Shown here piece after piece: positions 31,968-44,804 of a stretch of DNA of 64,000 nt. A program made the translations under genes and the position numbers. Origin of the DNA: Escarpia spicata (Eukaryota > Annelida > Polychaeta > Sabellida > Siboglinidae); contig OZ023205.1 of NCBI GenBank assembly GCA_963995525.1, positions 47,979,748-48,043,747 of the forward strand. The letters are read 5' to 3'. Position 1 is the first letter of the stretch; each line of letters starts with the position of its first letter. A model generated the notes under the pieces. It saw only the letters and a list, made by a program, of their open reading frames with translations. It made no database searches and was not told where the DNA came from.

Positions 31968-32158
31968 GATTGGATATAAACAGGCTCAACATTTGATATA
32001 AACAAGCTCAACATTGGATATAAACAGGCGCAAAATTGGATATAAACAGGCTCAACATTTGATATTGACAGGCGCAACATTGGATATTGACAGACGCAAC
32101 ATTGGATATAAACAGGCTCAACATTGGATATAAACATGCTCAATATTGGATATAAGCG
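31968..32158. repeat. 22-bp minisatellite, about nine units
   Basis: Unit GGATATAAACAGGCTCAACA plus two bases, with variants (GATATTGACAGGCGC). The minus-strand ORF (SNVEPVYIQ repeats) is an artefact. Confidence 0.9.
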
Positions 32159-32160
32159 AG

Positions 32161-32930
32161 TGACTAAACTGTACAGTTATGTCCGTCTAAAGGTAATATA
32201 AACTGAAGGCCGTTGCACCCGACACTCCACAAGTCAAGTTTCTTCTAGTGATGCCCGTTTGTAGGGTAAGTACATTGATAATTTTTATTATTCTAGTTTT
32301 GACATTTTTAGTTGAAATATAAAACAAACAATTACCTTTTCAACAGAGCAATGTTTGTGCGGATACAATCGTGTCTTGTCTTTCTGGTGATGTTTAGAAA
32401 AAGTATACGCTCGGTATCGGAGAAAGGAATTTTTCTTTAGTATTTCTCAAATAGAAAGTAATGGTCTTAAGTGGAATCTGATGAGTGTTCTTTGGCCTCT
32501 CTGAGGGTTGTTCGGTGACAGCTAAATGCACCAGTTTCCAGTTGTCATCACTTGGGTGAAAATGCAGCTCTACTCTAAGTAAAAAGTACTGTTTATAGCA
32601 AGAAATGTCTTAAACAACTAAGTATCGTTTCGATTAGTTTTGTAATATTTAAGAAGATGAAACAGTCTTCTTTTTGGTTAATGGACTCCGTCACGACGTG
32701 TAGGGCATCAAGTGATAGAAGAAAGTTAAATAGGACAGACAATGTTTCAATAAAACATGTGACATCAGACAGATCAGTTGTATTGTTTAATAACTCAGTA
32801 ACAAGCTCAAATCACGTGATGTTCCATTCTTAGCCAAATAAATTAATTAGGTGTAATAAACAACACCATTCTACTAAAATGCTTACTACCCAAACAAAAA
32901 AAGATAGAACTTTCAACCAGTGAAGTTCAA
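32161..32930. other. No gene recognised
   Basis: No motif or repeat boundary seen. Confidence 0.45.
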
Positions 32931-34612
32931 CCCAAATTCAACTGAAACTCAGTTGAGTTTCAACTATTGAGGAGTTGAAAATTTCACATGCAAATGAGCT
33001 CGCGTTCAACTGTTGAATCTCGGTTGAGCTTCAATTATATAATATATTATGCAAATAGTCAGTTGATAATTTCACATGCAAATGAGTTGAGTTTCAACTG
33101 GTGTTGAACTTGGGTTGAGCTTCAACTCGCGTTCAACTGTTGAATCTCAGTTAAGTTTCAACTATGTATATATGCAAATATACAGTTGAAAATTTCACAT
33201 ACAAATGAGTTGAATTTCAACTGGTGTTGAACTTGGGTTGAGCTTCAACTCGCGTTCAACTGTTGAATCTCAGTTAAGTTTCAACTATGTATATATGCAA
33301 ATATACAGTTGAAAATTTCACATACAAATGAGTTGAATTTCAACTGGTGTTGAACTTGGGTTGAGCTTCAACCCGCTTTCAACTGTTGAATCTCAGTTAA
33401 GTTTCAAACCGCGATATACTGTTAAATCTCAGTTGAGTTTCAATCCGCATTCAACTGTTGAATCTCAGTTGAGTTTCAACCCGTGTTCAACTGTTGAATC
33501 TCAGTTGAGTTTCAACCCGTGTTCAACTGTTGAATCTCAGTTGAGTTTCAACCCGTGTTCAACTGTTGAATCTCAGTTGAGTTTCAACCCCTGTTCAACT
33601 GTTGAATCTCAGTTGAGTTTCAACCAACGTTCAACTGTTGAATCTCAGTTGAGTTTCAACCCACGTTCAACTGTTGAATCTCAGTTGAATTTCAACCCGT
33701 GTTCAACTGTTGAATCTCATTTGAGTTTCAACCCGCATTCAACTGTTGAATCTCAGTTAAGTTTCAACCCGCGATAAACTATTAAATCTCAGTTGAGTTT
33801 CAACCAGCGTTCAACTGGTGAATCTCGGTTGAGTTTCAATCAACGTTCAACTGTTGAATCTCAGTTGAGTTTCAACCCGTGTTCAACTGTTGAATCTCAG
33901 TTGAGTTTCAACCCGTGTTCAACTGTTGAATATCAGTTGAGTTTCAAACCCTGTTCAACTGTTGAATCTCAGTTGAGTTTCAACCCACGTTCAACTGTTG
34001 AATCTCGGTTGAGCTTCAACTATATAATATATTATGCAAATAGTCAGTTGATAATTTCACATGCAAATGAGTTGAGTTTCAACTGGTGTTGAACTTGGGT
34101 TGAGCTTCAACTCGCGTTCAACTGTTGAATTTCAGTTAAGTTTCAACTATGTATATATGCAAATATACAGTTGAAAATTTCACATTCAAACGAGTTGAAT
34201 TTCAACTGGTGTTGAACTTGGGTTGAGCTTCAACCCGCTTTCAACTGTTGAATCTCAGTTGAGTTTCAACCCGTGTTCAACTGTTGAATCTCAGTTGAGT
34301 TTTAACCCGTGTTCAACTGTTGAATCTCAGTTGAGTTTCAACCCCTGTTCAACTGTTGAATCTCAGTTGAGTTTCAACCCATGTTCAACTGTTGAATCTC
34401 AGTTGAGTTTCAACCCATGTTCAACTGTTGAATCTCAGTTCAATTTCAACCCGTGTTCAACTGTTGAATCTCAGTTGAGTTTCAACCCGCATTCAACTGT
34501 TGAATCTCAGTTAAGTTTCAACCCGCGATAAACTATTAAATCTCAGTTGAGTTTCAACCAGCGTTCAACTGGTGAATCTCGGTTGAGTTTCAATCCACGT
34601 TCAACTGTGTAT
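32930..34612. repeat. 36-bp satellite with longer 123-bp flanking units
   Basis: The core unit is 36 bp (TTCAACTGTTGAATCTCAGT then TGAGTTTCAACCCGTG). Because 36 is a multiple of 3 it leaves open frames of a 12-residue repeat (STVESQLSFNPC) at 33361-33777, 33793-34092 and 34223-34531. Between the blocks are units of about 123 bp with ATGCAAAT words and TTCAAC/GTTGAA inverted pairs. I treat it as satellite DNA, not a gene. Confidence 0.9.
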
Positions 34613-34930
34613 GTGTGAATGTGTTAGACTTAGTTTTGTCCTCACAGAAAGAATTAGTTGACAATGTCAAGATATGTGAGCCACTGGGGAGTAGTGATCA
34701 CAACCAGATACATTTTACCATCAAAGTAAAATCAGAAAGGAATAGTAAAAAGCAGTATAGGAGAAATTTCCACAAAGGAAGGTATAAGGACATAAGGAAA
34801 TATTTAGCAAAGATAGACTGGAATAACACACTGAAGAATAAGACAGCAACCGAATGCTGGAATATCTTAAATAGTGAAATGAAGTGCATAGTCGATAAAC
34901 TTGTAGCTTTAAAAAAACAAGGGATACCAG
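34612..34930 (+). pseudogene. LINE endonuclease-linker fragment
   Basis: Codes VLDLVLSSQKELVDNVKI, EPLGSSDHNQIHFTI (endonuclease SDH block) and YRRNFHKGRYKDIRKYL, typical of the end of a LINE endonuclease. It runs into the 38-bp minisatellite. Confidence 0.8.
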
Positions 34931-35268
34931 TTGTCAACAGATGGGTCAAGGCGCTAGGGAGCTACCAGTTGTCAACAGATGGGTCAAGGCGCTAGGGAGC
35001 TACCAGTTGTCAACAGATGGGTCAAGGCGCTAGGGAGCTACCAGTTGTCAACAGATGGGTCAAGGCGCTAGGGAGCTACCAGTTGTCAACAGACGGGTCA
35101 AGGCGCTAGGGAGCTACCAGTTGTCAACAGATGGGTCAAGGCGCTAGGGAGCTACCAGTTGTCAACAGACGGGTCAAGGCGCTAGGGAGCTACCAGTTGT
35201 CAACAGACGGGTCAAGGCGCTAGGGAGCTACCAGTTGTCAACAGACGGGTCAAGGCGCTATGGAACTA
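34930..35268. repeat. 38-bp minisatellite, about nine units
   Basis: Unit CCAGTTGTCAACAGATGGGT followed by CAAGGCGCTAGGGAGCTA, almost without change. A single unit occurs at 53083-53125 beside a related LINE, so the array seems to be an expansion at a LINE end. Confidence 0.92.
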
Positions 35269-35269
35269 T

Positions 35270-36270
35270 GGTGGATACAGTAAGCAAGGTTGTAAAGATA
35301 AGTTTTAAATGACGACGGAATTTTGTAATATTTTTAACTGATCTAACAGAGGGAGCATATTCCAAAGAGTTGGTGCAGCAACAGAAAAAGCCCTAGTTCC
35401 AATGTTAGTGTTGACTCTAGGAACAAAACGTAGGTCAGAACCAGATGATCGAAGCTGGATAGGTTTTCTTACAGGAGTAAGCAATTAATGCAATAAGATG
35501 GTTGCTTATTGGACAGTGCCTGGTATGTAATGGTACAGATCTTATATATGATATGATATCGTGCAGAAAGCCAGTGCAAAGACTTCAAAAGTGGTACAGA
35601 GCAAAAAAAATTAGGAGCTTTTTTAACAACTCTTGCTAGACAATTTTGGACATGCTGAAGTTTTGTGATATCCTTGCTAGCGATATTATAAAGGAGGGAA
35701 TTGCAATAGTCAAGTCTGCTGCTAACAAGCGCTGTTGCAATATTTTTCACTCCTAGTTTCCGCACCGAGGTTGCTGGCATGATATATTGATTCAAAATAT
35801 ACGCAGGGAAAAAACCATCCAGTTTACTACGCTGCATTGGAGTAGCAATAATGATTATTTCAGTTTTATTTGCATTTAATTTCAACTTGCTGTCAGTCAT
35901 CCAATGGAAGATATCTTGAAGGCAATTACTAAGTTGGTTAAGGGAGCAACCAGGGTAGCCAACGAAATGTAGATCTGAGTATCATCTTTATGCTGATGAT
36001 CCAAGTTATGTCTTTGTGTAACAGAGCTTAGTGGCGTGGTGTAAAGAGTAAAAAGCAAAGGGCCATGAACAGAACCCTGGGGAACACCAAATAAAGCCGG
36101 CAGTGCAGCTGAAAAGCAGTTCCCAATCTTTATAGTTTGGTATCTATCAGTTAGATATGAAGAAAACCAGTTTAGAGCTGTGCCATATATTCTGTACCAC
36201 TTTAATAAGCTTTCAATGAGAATGCTGTGATCAATCGTGTCAAAAATGACAGAGATATCTAGTAAGGTAA
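35270..36270 (-). pseudogene. Minus-strand LINE, 3' half (RT palm to tail)
   Basis: Reads on the minus strand from 36270: LLDISVIFDTIDHSIL, GVPQGSVHGPLLF, a damaged catalytic box (DDTQIYISL), KLKLNANKTEIIIIA, and the end at 35469 (SRLDYCNSLLYNI, SVPLLKSLHWL). At 36270 the coding sequence breaks off exactly at a TAA and resumes at 42912. Several stops and frameshifts are present. Confidence 0.88.
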
Positions 36271-36431
36271 AGGTGGCGATACACGTTACGAGGCAATTGA
36301 CCGATTGACTCGTACGAGTGACTCGGCCGAGTCAATCGGTACGATTGAATTGTACAAATAAACACACGTTACGATTGGCCGTATTCCATCGGCAATCGGG
36401 CTAGTGCGGTGGTAGGGGTAGCAGGCTTGGG

Positions 36432-36860
36432 TTCAAATGCAAGTGATCGCATTTAAATGAATTTACCCATTTAAATGCAAATGTTTGAAAGGATTCAAAT
36501 GCAAATGCGTTGGTACATGGTTGCATTTAAATGCAAATGCAATTGTTTGAAAGAATTCAAATGCAAATGCAAGTGTTTGAAATTAATCAAATGCAAATGT
36601 TTTAAAACTATTCAAATGCAGCAAATGTTTTGAAAAAATGCAAATGTTTTAAAATTATTCAAATGCAAGTATTTAAAAAAATGCAAATGTTTTGAGAAAA
36701 AATCAAATGCTAGTGTTTGTTTATATTATGCAGATGCAAGTGTTTTATATTATTAAACTCCAAATGTTATTATATTATTCAAATTCAATTGTTTTGAGAA
36801 TATGCAAAATTATTCTAATGCAAATGTTCCCTTACGTAATTCCATGCAAATACATTTGTG
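36432..36860. repeat. ATGCAAAT-rich subterminal array (left)
   Basis: About ten ATGCAAAT octamers with GTGTTTGAA/GTTTTAAAA spacers. Confidence 0.85.
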
Positions 36861-37119
36861 TAGTTTTCATTCGTTTTTTTGTAAGTGAAAGGAGTAATAA
36901 AAGTATTCTTAATTGCATACTAGGCATAGCCTTTCACAGGTCAAGCAAACTATCCATGGCTTCCAGCCTTTGAATCATATATATGTCTAAGTATGTAACA
37001 CCTATACCTATAAAAAGTGATTGGTGAAGCAATTTGAATGAACAGGAAGCCTTGCCCCAATAAAAATGGGTCCATAGGCAATTGTTGTGAATTTTTTTCG
37101 AGCACTTTGGCATGGCACA

Positions 37120-37455
37120 TGTCATTCCAGTGAATAGTGAATGTACTACTGCATTAGATCTTTCACGAGGTAGCAATAAACAAAACGCAATAAACAAAAC
37201 GCACAGTGGCTATTTTGCAGAACGCACCAATATTTCAAAATCCGTCACCAGATTGTTGCGAAATTGAGGGGTGTCAGGTTTGGGTGGATTTTTCTGAAAA
37301 CTGAGTTACGAGAATTTTACGAGTTTTCCACAGCACTTGTGTCAATGGAGGTTAAATATGCTGTGAAAGTTTCAAGAAAATTGTTCGACAAATTTAGCAG
37401 GAAATGAAGGAAACGTTATAATGGCCGCCTATGTAAAATTTAAATGTGGTCTTAC
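37120..37455 (+). repeat. Direct repeat / partial MITE copy 1
   Basis: About 90% identical to 39525-39861 over about 335 bp and ends in the same TGTGGTCTTA(C/T)CCCA tip. Confidence 0.8.
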
Positions 37456-39435
37456 CCCAAATTAGAAATACACCCGTTTTATCACAAAAACTCAAAATGT
37501 GATTTGAGCGATGGGTGATGGATTTTCGGCTGTATTTGGAAGCTGGTGTAGACCAGAATACTGTGCAGCTATTGCATACTGTTAGTATTACATCTAAAAT
37601 AAGTTTTAAAAGTAATTAATAAGCCAGTTATTAGGTGATATGCATGGAAAATAAAGTGATAATTTTGGTGGCGTGAAAGTTAAAAAGTACATTCCAAGCA
37701 TGTTCTATGATACTTTTAAATCTACATCATGTGCAACAATATTGACATATTTCCAGTAGGATGAATTTCGTCTTAGTTATATCATTTATATTTTTGTAAG
37801 CGACATCTATAAATGCGTGTTTCTTAACCCCAATACTAACGTGGGTGTCTCTGCTGTTCCAACTAGTCCTTTTTAATTATATGGCACTTATATATATCAT
37901 ACTTGGATCACACAATAAGCAATAATGGGCAAGCTGGCAAAATTTTGATTCCCCCCCCCCAACGCGGCCCTAATTTTAGTGAAATGTTGTCCACACTCTT
38001 CTACTAATCAGGCATCTAGCACCTATTTTTTATAGCAACATCCATACACTAACTGAGACAACAAGAACAATTGAGAATCTACATAAATATACCCCGAATG
38101 TAACAGAGAATATCATAACAGTGTGTGACTCTCCAAATATGCAGCGACCGCAATGATCCGAATTAGTTCATTTTTAGCCATCAAAATTAAAACTGGTCAC
38201 CTAAGAGAAGGGTCATATGTTGAAATTGTGTACATGGACTGGCATGCTATCATTGTCAACGATCATGTACTTTTTAGCTGTAATATAACCGAATCATACC
38301 GAAGTTTGCACAAGGCAAGGCAGCATAAACTAACTGTAGGCTGACGTCAACTACTCAGACAAGAAGCAGTTTTTATCACTGGTATCTTGTATGTTATATC
38401 CGTATATTTAACATCACAAATGTGTGTTAGTACCATTGTAAGAAGTTGGCGATGTTTGAATAAAACATGAATAGGACAATGGACTCGTTGACGTACTTGG
38501 AGAGATACTGGGTGCCACAACTGTCAGCAACCTTTATCACGTGTCTTGGATGTCCTTGTCAAACATTTGTTTCTTTCTGAAATTAACTATTTTGCCAGTA
38601 GTATCTCTTGTTTCCAATAATGTGTGTACATCAGCGAAATATATATTGGCCGAGTAATTAACGTGTGGCGATGTTTGAACACTCTGTATCAAGCAGAGAT
38701 CTGCGCCTGTGTAAAAGTATGGGTATTTTAAGGGGGGTTAGGATGACAATTTGTGTGACGCAAGATATACGTTCCACTGGGCACCCCATTTTTGGTTTCA
38801 TAATGTACTATGTATATACCTCAATTTACACCCAGCAACTTAGCCCTTTATCTACAATATAATTGTAGTTACCATCAAAAGACGCCTCTGTGCCTTTCAA
38901 TATTGTGAATATAGTTGAAATGCCTGGCTTGTGCTTTTGACACCTACTGGTGTTGTACACGAGTGACATATAGTTTATGATTGCATCATATTATTTAGCA
39001 TAGTTTGTGGGCATCACATTATAGAAAAAATCGTGAAGATTTGCAACGTGCATGTCCAATAAAATGCTACTTAAAATAATGATTTTGTGTATTTTTTGCA
39101 AAAAAAACAAAAGTTTATGAAAAATTACAAAAAAATATATTTCTTTAATATTCTATATATTTTATTCCCATATTGGTAAGATACTGTGTTGGCCTGTATT
39201 CTGTGCTCAATACTATTCATATCAGGCAAACGTCGTATGTAATATAAAGTACCGAATAAGCATATTTAAACCAACTCAAGGCGCTGTTTAGCTTGGAGGT
39301 GTGCACAGTTTGATGACACATATTTTAATTGTTATTGAGACAGTGTAAATTTCCCTTTGTGGTTAATCTAGTTATATGTATAGCTTGATATAAATCTAAC
39401 TTTCGTGAAGATTTGCAAGATTCAGGAGATCTATT
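37456..39435. other. Interior of nested hAT, no gene recognised
   Basis: AT-rich. Includes a short C-run near 37950 and no supported ORF. Confidence 0.45.
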
Positions 39436-39861
39436 TGGGATAAGACCACATTAAGGATTCGTTTGCCATTACCCACCAAAAGAATGCCCTTGAAAATACC
39501 GTTTTGGTGTCGTGTGAATTTGGTGTCCAGTGAATACTGAATGTACTACTACATTAGATCTTTCACAAGGTAGCAATAAACATACGCTAGTCGCTCGCGT
39601 ATTCGCACAGTGGTTATTTTGCAGAACGCACCAATATTTCAGAATCCGTCACCAGATTGGGGCGAAATTTAGGGGTTTTAGGTTTGGGTGGATTTTTCTT
39701 AAAACTGAGGTATGAGAATTTTACGAGTTTTCCACAGCACTTGTGTCAATGGAGGTTAAATATGCTGTGAAAGTTTCAAGAAAATTGTTCGTCAAATTTA
39801 GCAGGAAATGAAGGAAACGTTATAATGGCCGCCTATGTAAAATTAAAATGTGGTCTTATCC
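39436..39861. mobile_element. MITE, about 426 bp, in the hAT interior
   Basis: Left tip TGGGATAAGACCACATT and right tip AATGTGGTCTTATCCCA are inverse of each other. No clear target duplication. The 37120-37455 copy lacks the left tip. Confidence 0.6.
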
Positions 39862-40384
39862 CAGCAGTGCCATGGATTATGCAAAATAAGCAGATAAGGC
39901 AACCTAGGTCTCAGGCTGAGATCAGCAGGGAATGCACTGAACAAAGGCCAGAGGCAGGGCCTAATACAGGCTGCAAGTCAGAATTCAAGGATATCAAGGC
40001 CTTGAATTGGGATTGGTGTAATTCAAGGTTTTCAATTATTTCAAGGCTCAGACTGACCCTGTGGTTGGCCAACACAGCATTAGAAACCTAGCTAAATACT
40101 GTCTATTGAACACTGCCGAATTATACACACGTTCTACTGTTTCTGTTTGTTTATTCAAAATGTCTGGAAGGAAAATATGGTCCACTGCTAATGACAATGC
40201 AATAAGGTTTGGCTGGTCTGACTTTGTCTTTACTCTGTTAGCAGAAACTTACTGGAAATTGGCAGGAGTATATTGACATCATTATTCAACTAGAAGACAA
40301 ACAACAATTAGATACCGAATCCACCACAGACACTAGACAGACAAATCACTAGTTAAACATCCGGACAACTAGACTGTTTGTAAT

Positions 40385-40645
40385 CCAATGCAAATGCAAG
40401 TGTTTCTTATGCAAATGCAAGTGTTTTTAGTCTTGACATACAAATGCAAGTGTTTCTTATTCAAATGCAAATGCAAGTGTTTTTAGTCTTGACATTCAAA
40501 TGCAAGTGTTTTTGATGCAAATGCAATTGTTTGTGATCTTGACATTCAAATGCAAGTGTTTTTCATTCAAATGCAAATGTTTTTTATCCTGAAAACCAAA
40601 TGCAAATGCAAGTGCAAATGCGACTTTTTCAAATGCAACCCAAGC
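40385..40645. repeat. ATGCAAAT-rich subterminal array (right)
   Basis: Tandem CAAATGCAAGTGTTT and TTAGTCTTGACATTCAAATG units, the counterpart of the left array. Confidence 0.85.
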
Positions 40646-40656
40646 CTGAGGGGTAG

Positions 40657-40867
40657 TGGCTGTTTTGATATTTTGTGTAACTTCTAGGGGGCGATGCTGT
40701 AACATCACTTATGGGAATTTGTATTATTTTAATTCATTATTTTGATGTCATACAGACAATTTTACGAGGTTGAAAACATCCATGTTTTTATCTTTATTGT
40801 GTAGTGACAAAAATAATGATATAATTAAACTGTAATATATTCAACTGATCCAACACTAAGAGGGAGC

Positions 40868-40908
<41 letters not shown>

Positions 40909-42620
40909 TTATGCTCTCAACACCAAAAATCTATTTTCTCACAGATGCAGTAATATGTTCAGCATACTTGCAAACAAGCAGACCTGTCAAATATAAAACA
41001 GATTATTGGACCCTGGAACGTACACAATGCAAAATATGTGCATTCGTATGGTTATTTTGGAATTATCACTTCCAACTTTGACTCACTGCTATTAAAACAG
41101 TAGTAGGATTTAAGGTGGCCAATTTGTTGGTAGGGTTCCTCATCATGTCTATTTGTGGTAGCAAAGCCTGGGAACAATGCAAGCAAGCAAGTGATGTTAT
41201 AAAGTGCTGCACTTCTGTGAGAATCAACCATATATATATGTATGTATGTATATGATTATATTCGCAACTGCTGGTCCACATGTAGATGACATTTTTATTA
41301 TTTATTTGAACAATACGTATATATATCTACATGAATATACATATATATTTGATGTTGGTTCATTATTAATGCTTTGAATTTTAATTTTTCCAACTATAGT
41401 ACAAGCTAATACGACAACACTGTGATGCATCACATATTTTATTACACAATAAATGCACTTACAGTAAACTTTTAAAGCAATGTTCAATAGATGCCATACC
41501 TTCAAATATTGGGTGTAGGACAACACCATATTAAAAGTGAAACCACAACAACAAGGAGGCACATCGTACATATTTGTCTCAGGAATAAATGTCTCAGGAG
41601 GGTTACAGTTTGATGACCAAATGTTATTTGTTATTGTATTCCAATATGGGTTAACACAATGCAAACCTTTTAGCAATAATGTGTAAAACAGTTACAATAT
41701 TTGAAAATGTGAAATAAAATATTAATGTAAATAGCAATAATCTTAAAAAGATACACATTTATGTGGATCTAATCACAAATCTCACAATGTTGTGCCTTCA
41801 AAAAACTGACTTAGCAATAATCCTAACCCTAAATTAGCAATTACTTCACCGGATGAGTGCAAACAAATGGTTGAATATTGTTTTAACAAAATATTACAAG
41901 ATTGTCATCTATATGAACATGTCAAAAAGAGTGAAGATCCAGATAGCATATTGACAAGGACACCACAGGCACAGGCATAATGTTCAACAATGTGTCATCT
42001 ACCCAACCCCTTTCTAGTACCAGCCAATGCCTAGATGTCAATATTTGTTTATAAAAATGTTCGCACTGGTAACAGAAAGGCTAACACAGCCAGTAAATAT
42101 TGTTTCCATTCTACGCGTGAAAGAGAACAAGTGAACTATAAAGTTTGCCAGTTCGCAAAATTCGTACGTCGCAAAATTCCGTGGCATCTTGACGTAGTGT
42201 AGTTTTTCTCAAATCAACAACGTTTGACTGGATGGTTACAGCCAACCAGGTTTATTATTAGAAATTGTAGCTGCCAATTCAACATATACTTTCACTGAAG
42301 CTGGCTAACAGAAGAGAAAAAATGACTCAATACCAAGTCCAAGGCCCACAAGCACAAAAAATGGGACATGCAATAGGCCTATAATTTAGTACGAAGTCGA
42401 ATGTGAAACACGAAAATGACGTTTTTAAAAGTGCCACTGCTGCCGCCTAAACATTTTAAAAGTAAATTCTAGTATAATTTCATGGTTGATACAAGTTTGA
42501 TACAGTGTTGGCACTTGCAAGTTGCAGCGATAATAAACAATACACTTCACGTTGACACTTATTAATATAACTACAGTGTATATAGCGTTTTAACTTAAAT
42601 ACAATTAATTGATAATTTAA
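40657..42620. other. Interior of the Harbinger-like element, no gene recognised
   Basis: Contains (TA)n at 40871-40901. No transposase or Myb-like motif could be read. Confidence 0.45.
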
Positions 42621-42911
42621 ATATTCATGACATCGACGTTGTCGTCACTACTTACTTCTAACGTTCTGTTATTTCTGACTCAGTCTATTCGCCGTCCGTT
42701 GGCGTTGACAATTCTGACAGTGACAGACGTTCTGCGTAAATATCACCGAACGTCTGATGTAATCGTACGAAATATAGAACCTGTTCTAAAAATATTTTGT
42801 CCAAGTGACTCAGATTGACTCGGCCGGACTGTTACACAATACGACTTCAGTGTTTACGTGGTAATCGGACGGTTTCATCCGAGACAATCGTACCGTGTAT
42901 CGCTGCCTTAA

Positions 42912-44680
42912 GTGCAGTCACTTTACCATTATTAATGTTCAAGTTAATGTCATTATGAACCTTTAAGAGGGCAGTCTCTGTTGAATGAAACTGTCTATAT
43001 GCTGATTGTGACACATTAGTTAAGACATATGTGCTAATGTGAATCATTGCTACAACCTTTTTTAGTATTTTGGAAATAAAGCTGAGGTTAGAAATAGGTC
43101 TATAACTGTTTAGATCTTGTTTAGGCAGAGATGACTTCTTGAGAAGTGGTGTGCCATGGGTGTATTTGAAATCATCAGGAAAACACCTAGAGCAAAGTGA
43201 TGCATTTATAATATTTGTTATAGGTCCAATTAGTGTATCGAGACATGCTTTTAGCGGTATTGTTGGAAATGGATCAAGTGCACAAGATTTATTTGGGGGG
43301 ACATAATTATTGTCCTAACTTCATCAACTGTTGCAAGTTCAAATGATACAAGTAGAGAATTTACTCACAAGTCCATACTGACATTACTTAAATTATGAAG
43401 TGGGAAAGCAGAACGAATAATACTGATTTTATTCTTAAAGTGACTAGAGAACGAATCACATACAGAATTAATTGATACATGATCAGGTAGCGACGGAGTA
43501 GGCCATCTGTGTAGAATGTTATTGATGCAGTTCCATAACTGACGCGGGTTATCAGACTTATTTATGCCCATATTTGTAAAATAATCTGATTTAGCTTTAG
43601 CCATTTGTCTGTTACAGAGGTGACATTGCTTAGAATAGCGCGATCTGTCTAATGGCGAGTGCGATTTGCGCCATACACACTGTAAATAACAATGACGCCT
43701 TTTAGATAGTTTAATTTTGGAAGTCATCCATGGAGCCAGTGACCTTTCTGACACACATTTGGATTTTATAGGTGCATGTTTGTTAAGTAATGCATTGAGT
43801 ACTTGACAGTACTGTTTATATAATTCAGATTAATTTTTTTGATCTGTGATAAGGTTGGATATAAGGATATCAGCCATTAAAACTGTAATGTCAATCCTGT
43901 GAATGGCTCTGTAAGACATATTGTGTTTCGACTCTAATGGGGTTATAGAAACATTAACATTAACAATGACAGTGTGGTGGTCTGATAACCGATCTGAAAC
44001 AGTACGTGCTTGGATATTATCACAAGTTGAATGGATTATTAAGAGGTCAAGCCAATGGCCATGTATATGTGTCGAAAAGGTAACATGTTGTTTCAAATCA
44101 AATGATGCCAGAATATCATCAAAATTAGTTGTAGTTGTAGAAGGTATATCTAAATGTAGATTAAAATCACCAAGAATGTAACATTCTGAATGAATAATTG
44201 CCGGTTTTTCCAACATATCCTGAAAGTCTTCAAAGAAATTTGCCGGATGTCCATGAGGGCGATAGATACAAACAAAGTATGCGGAGAAAGAAGAATCTTA
44301 AATTTCAGCACAGATGGACTAAAAACTGGAGTATTCAGGGTTGGAATGTAATTTAACTTTGAACTGTTGTGATATTAGAAAGCCAACATTACCTCCACGG
44401 TCGACTAAACATGGTCGATGGTGAAAGGTGTAACCAGAAGGGGAAACGTCAGCAATGCACGCAGGTGTATCATGTGGTCTGAACCAGGTCTCAGTTACAG
44501 CAAGAATGTTGAGACTGCCTTATCTTGTACAGATTGAATGTTTATAGAGGCCACCGGAATGTTTCATCTAACAGCTGGCCCATGATTGAAACTTACATCT
44601 CCTGCTAGTAATAACATTATTGCTAATTTCAATGTTGGCATAGAGCGGGGGACATCTCACTCAAGATATATGTTATCTTA
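42912..44680 (-). pseudogene. Minus-strand LINE, 5' half (endonuclease and RT start)
   Basis: Reads from about 44680: a damaged endonuclease start, YRPHGHPANFFEDF near 44250, CYILGDFNLHLDIP and FDLKQHVTFSTHIHGHWLDLL at 43830-44216 (APE endonuclease), a linker at 43365-43754, and the RT start with SAYRQFHSTETALLKVHND ending at VTAL (42912). It joins 36270 in frame once the Harbinger-like insert is removed. Frame breaks are present throughout. Confidence 0.88.
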
Positions 44681-44804
44681 CTTCCCAGAGGCTGCCAACG
44701 ACTATTTCATGTATTCAGAGCAAACAGTTGATGTGTTTGTTGCTGTCTTGTGTGAGATAAGGTAGTATAGATGTGGAGGTGTTGACATGTTCCCTGTCTT
44801 CCAG

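Larger units (their letters stand above)
36422..40648. mobile_element. hAT element, 4,227 bp, nested, no transposase seen
   Basis: Tips CAGGCTTGGGTT and AACCCAAGCCTG, with an 8-bp duplication AGGGGTAG at 36414-36421 and 40649-40656. Both ends carry long arrays of AAATGCAAATG/AAGTGTTT words. The interior contains a MITE and a duplicated segment but no recognisable transposase, so it is non-autonomous. Confidence 0.9.
36271..42908. mobile_element. PIF/Harbinger-like non-autonomous element, 6,638 bp with nested hAT
   Basis: Inverted tips AGGTGGCGATACACGTTACGA (36271) and AGGCAGCGATACACGGTACGA (reverse of 42908), flanked by TAA at 36268-36270 and 42909-42911. Removing the element and one TAA restores the reading frame of the interrupted LINE, which confirms the boundaries. 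A 3-bp TWA target fits PIF/Harbinger. Without the nested hAT about 2.4 kb remains, with no transposase ORF. Confidence 0.85.

Noticed and set aside
33361..34531. Repeat-protein gene
   Set aside because: The frames are an outcome of a 36-bp satellite and are broken by stops between blocks; no promoter or domain.
34930..35268. CRISPR-like array
   Set aside because: Units are contiguous 38-bp tandem repeats with no unique spacers, in eukaryotic DNA.
37120..39861. LTR pair
   Set aside because: The repeats lack TG...CA ends, primer site and polypurine tract, and the shared end is a MITE tip.
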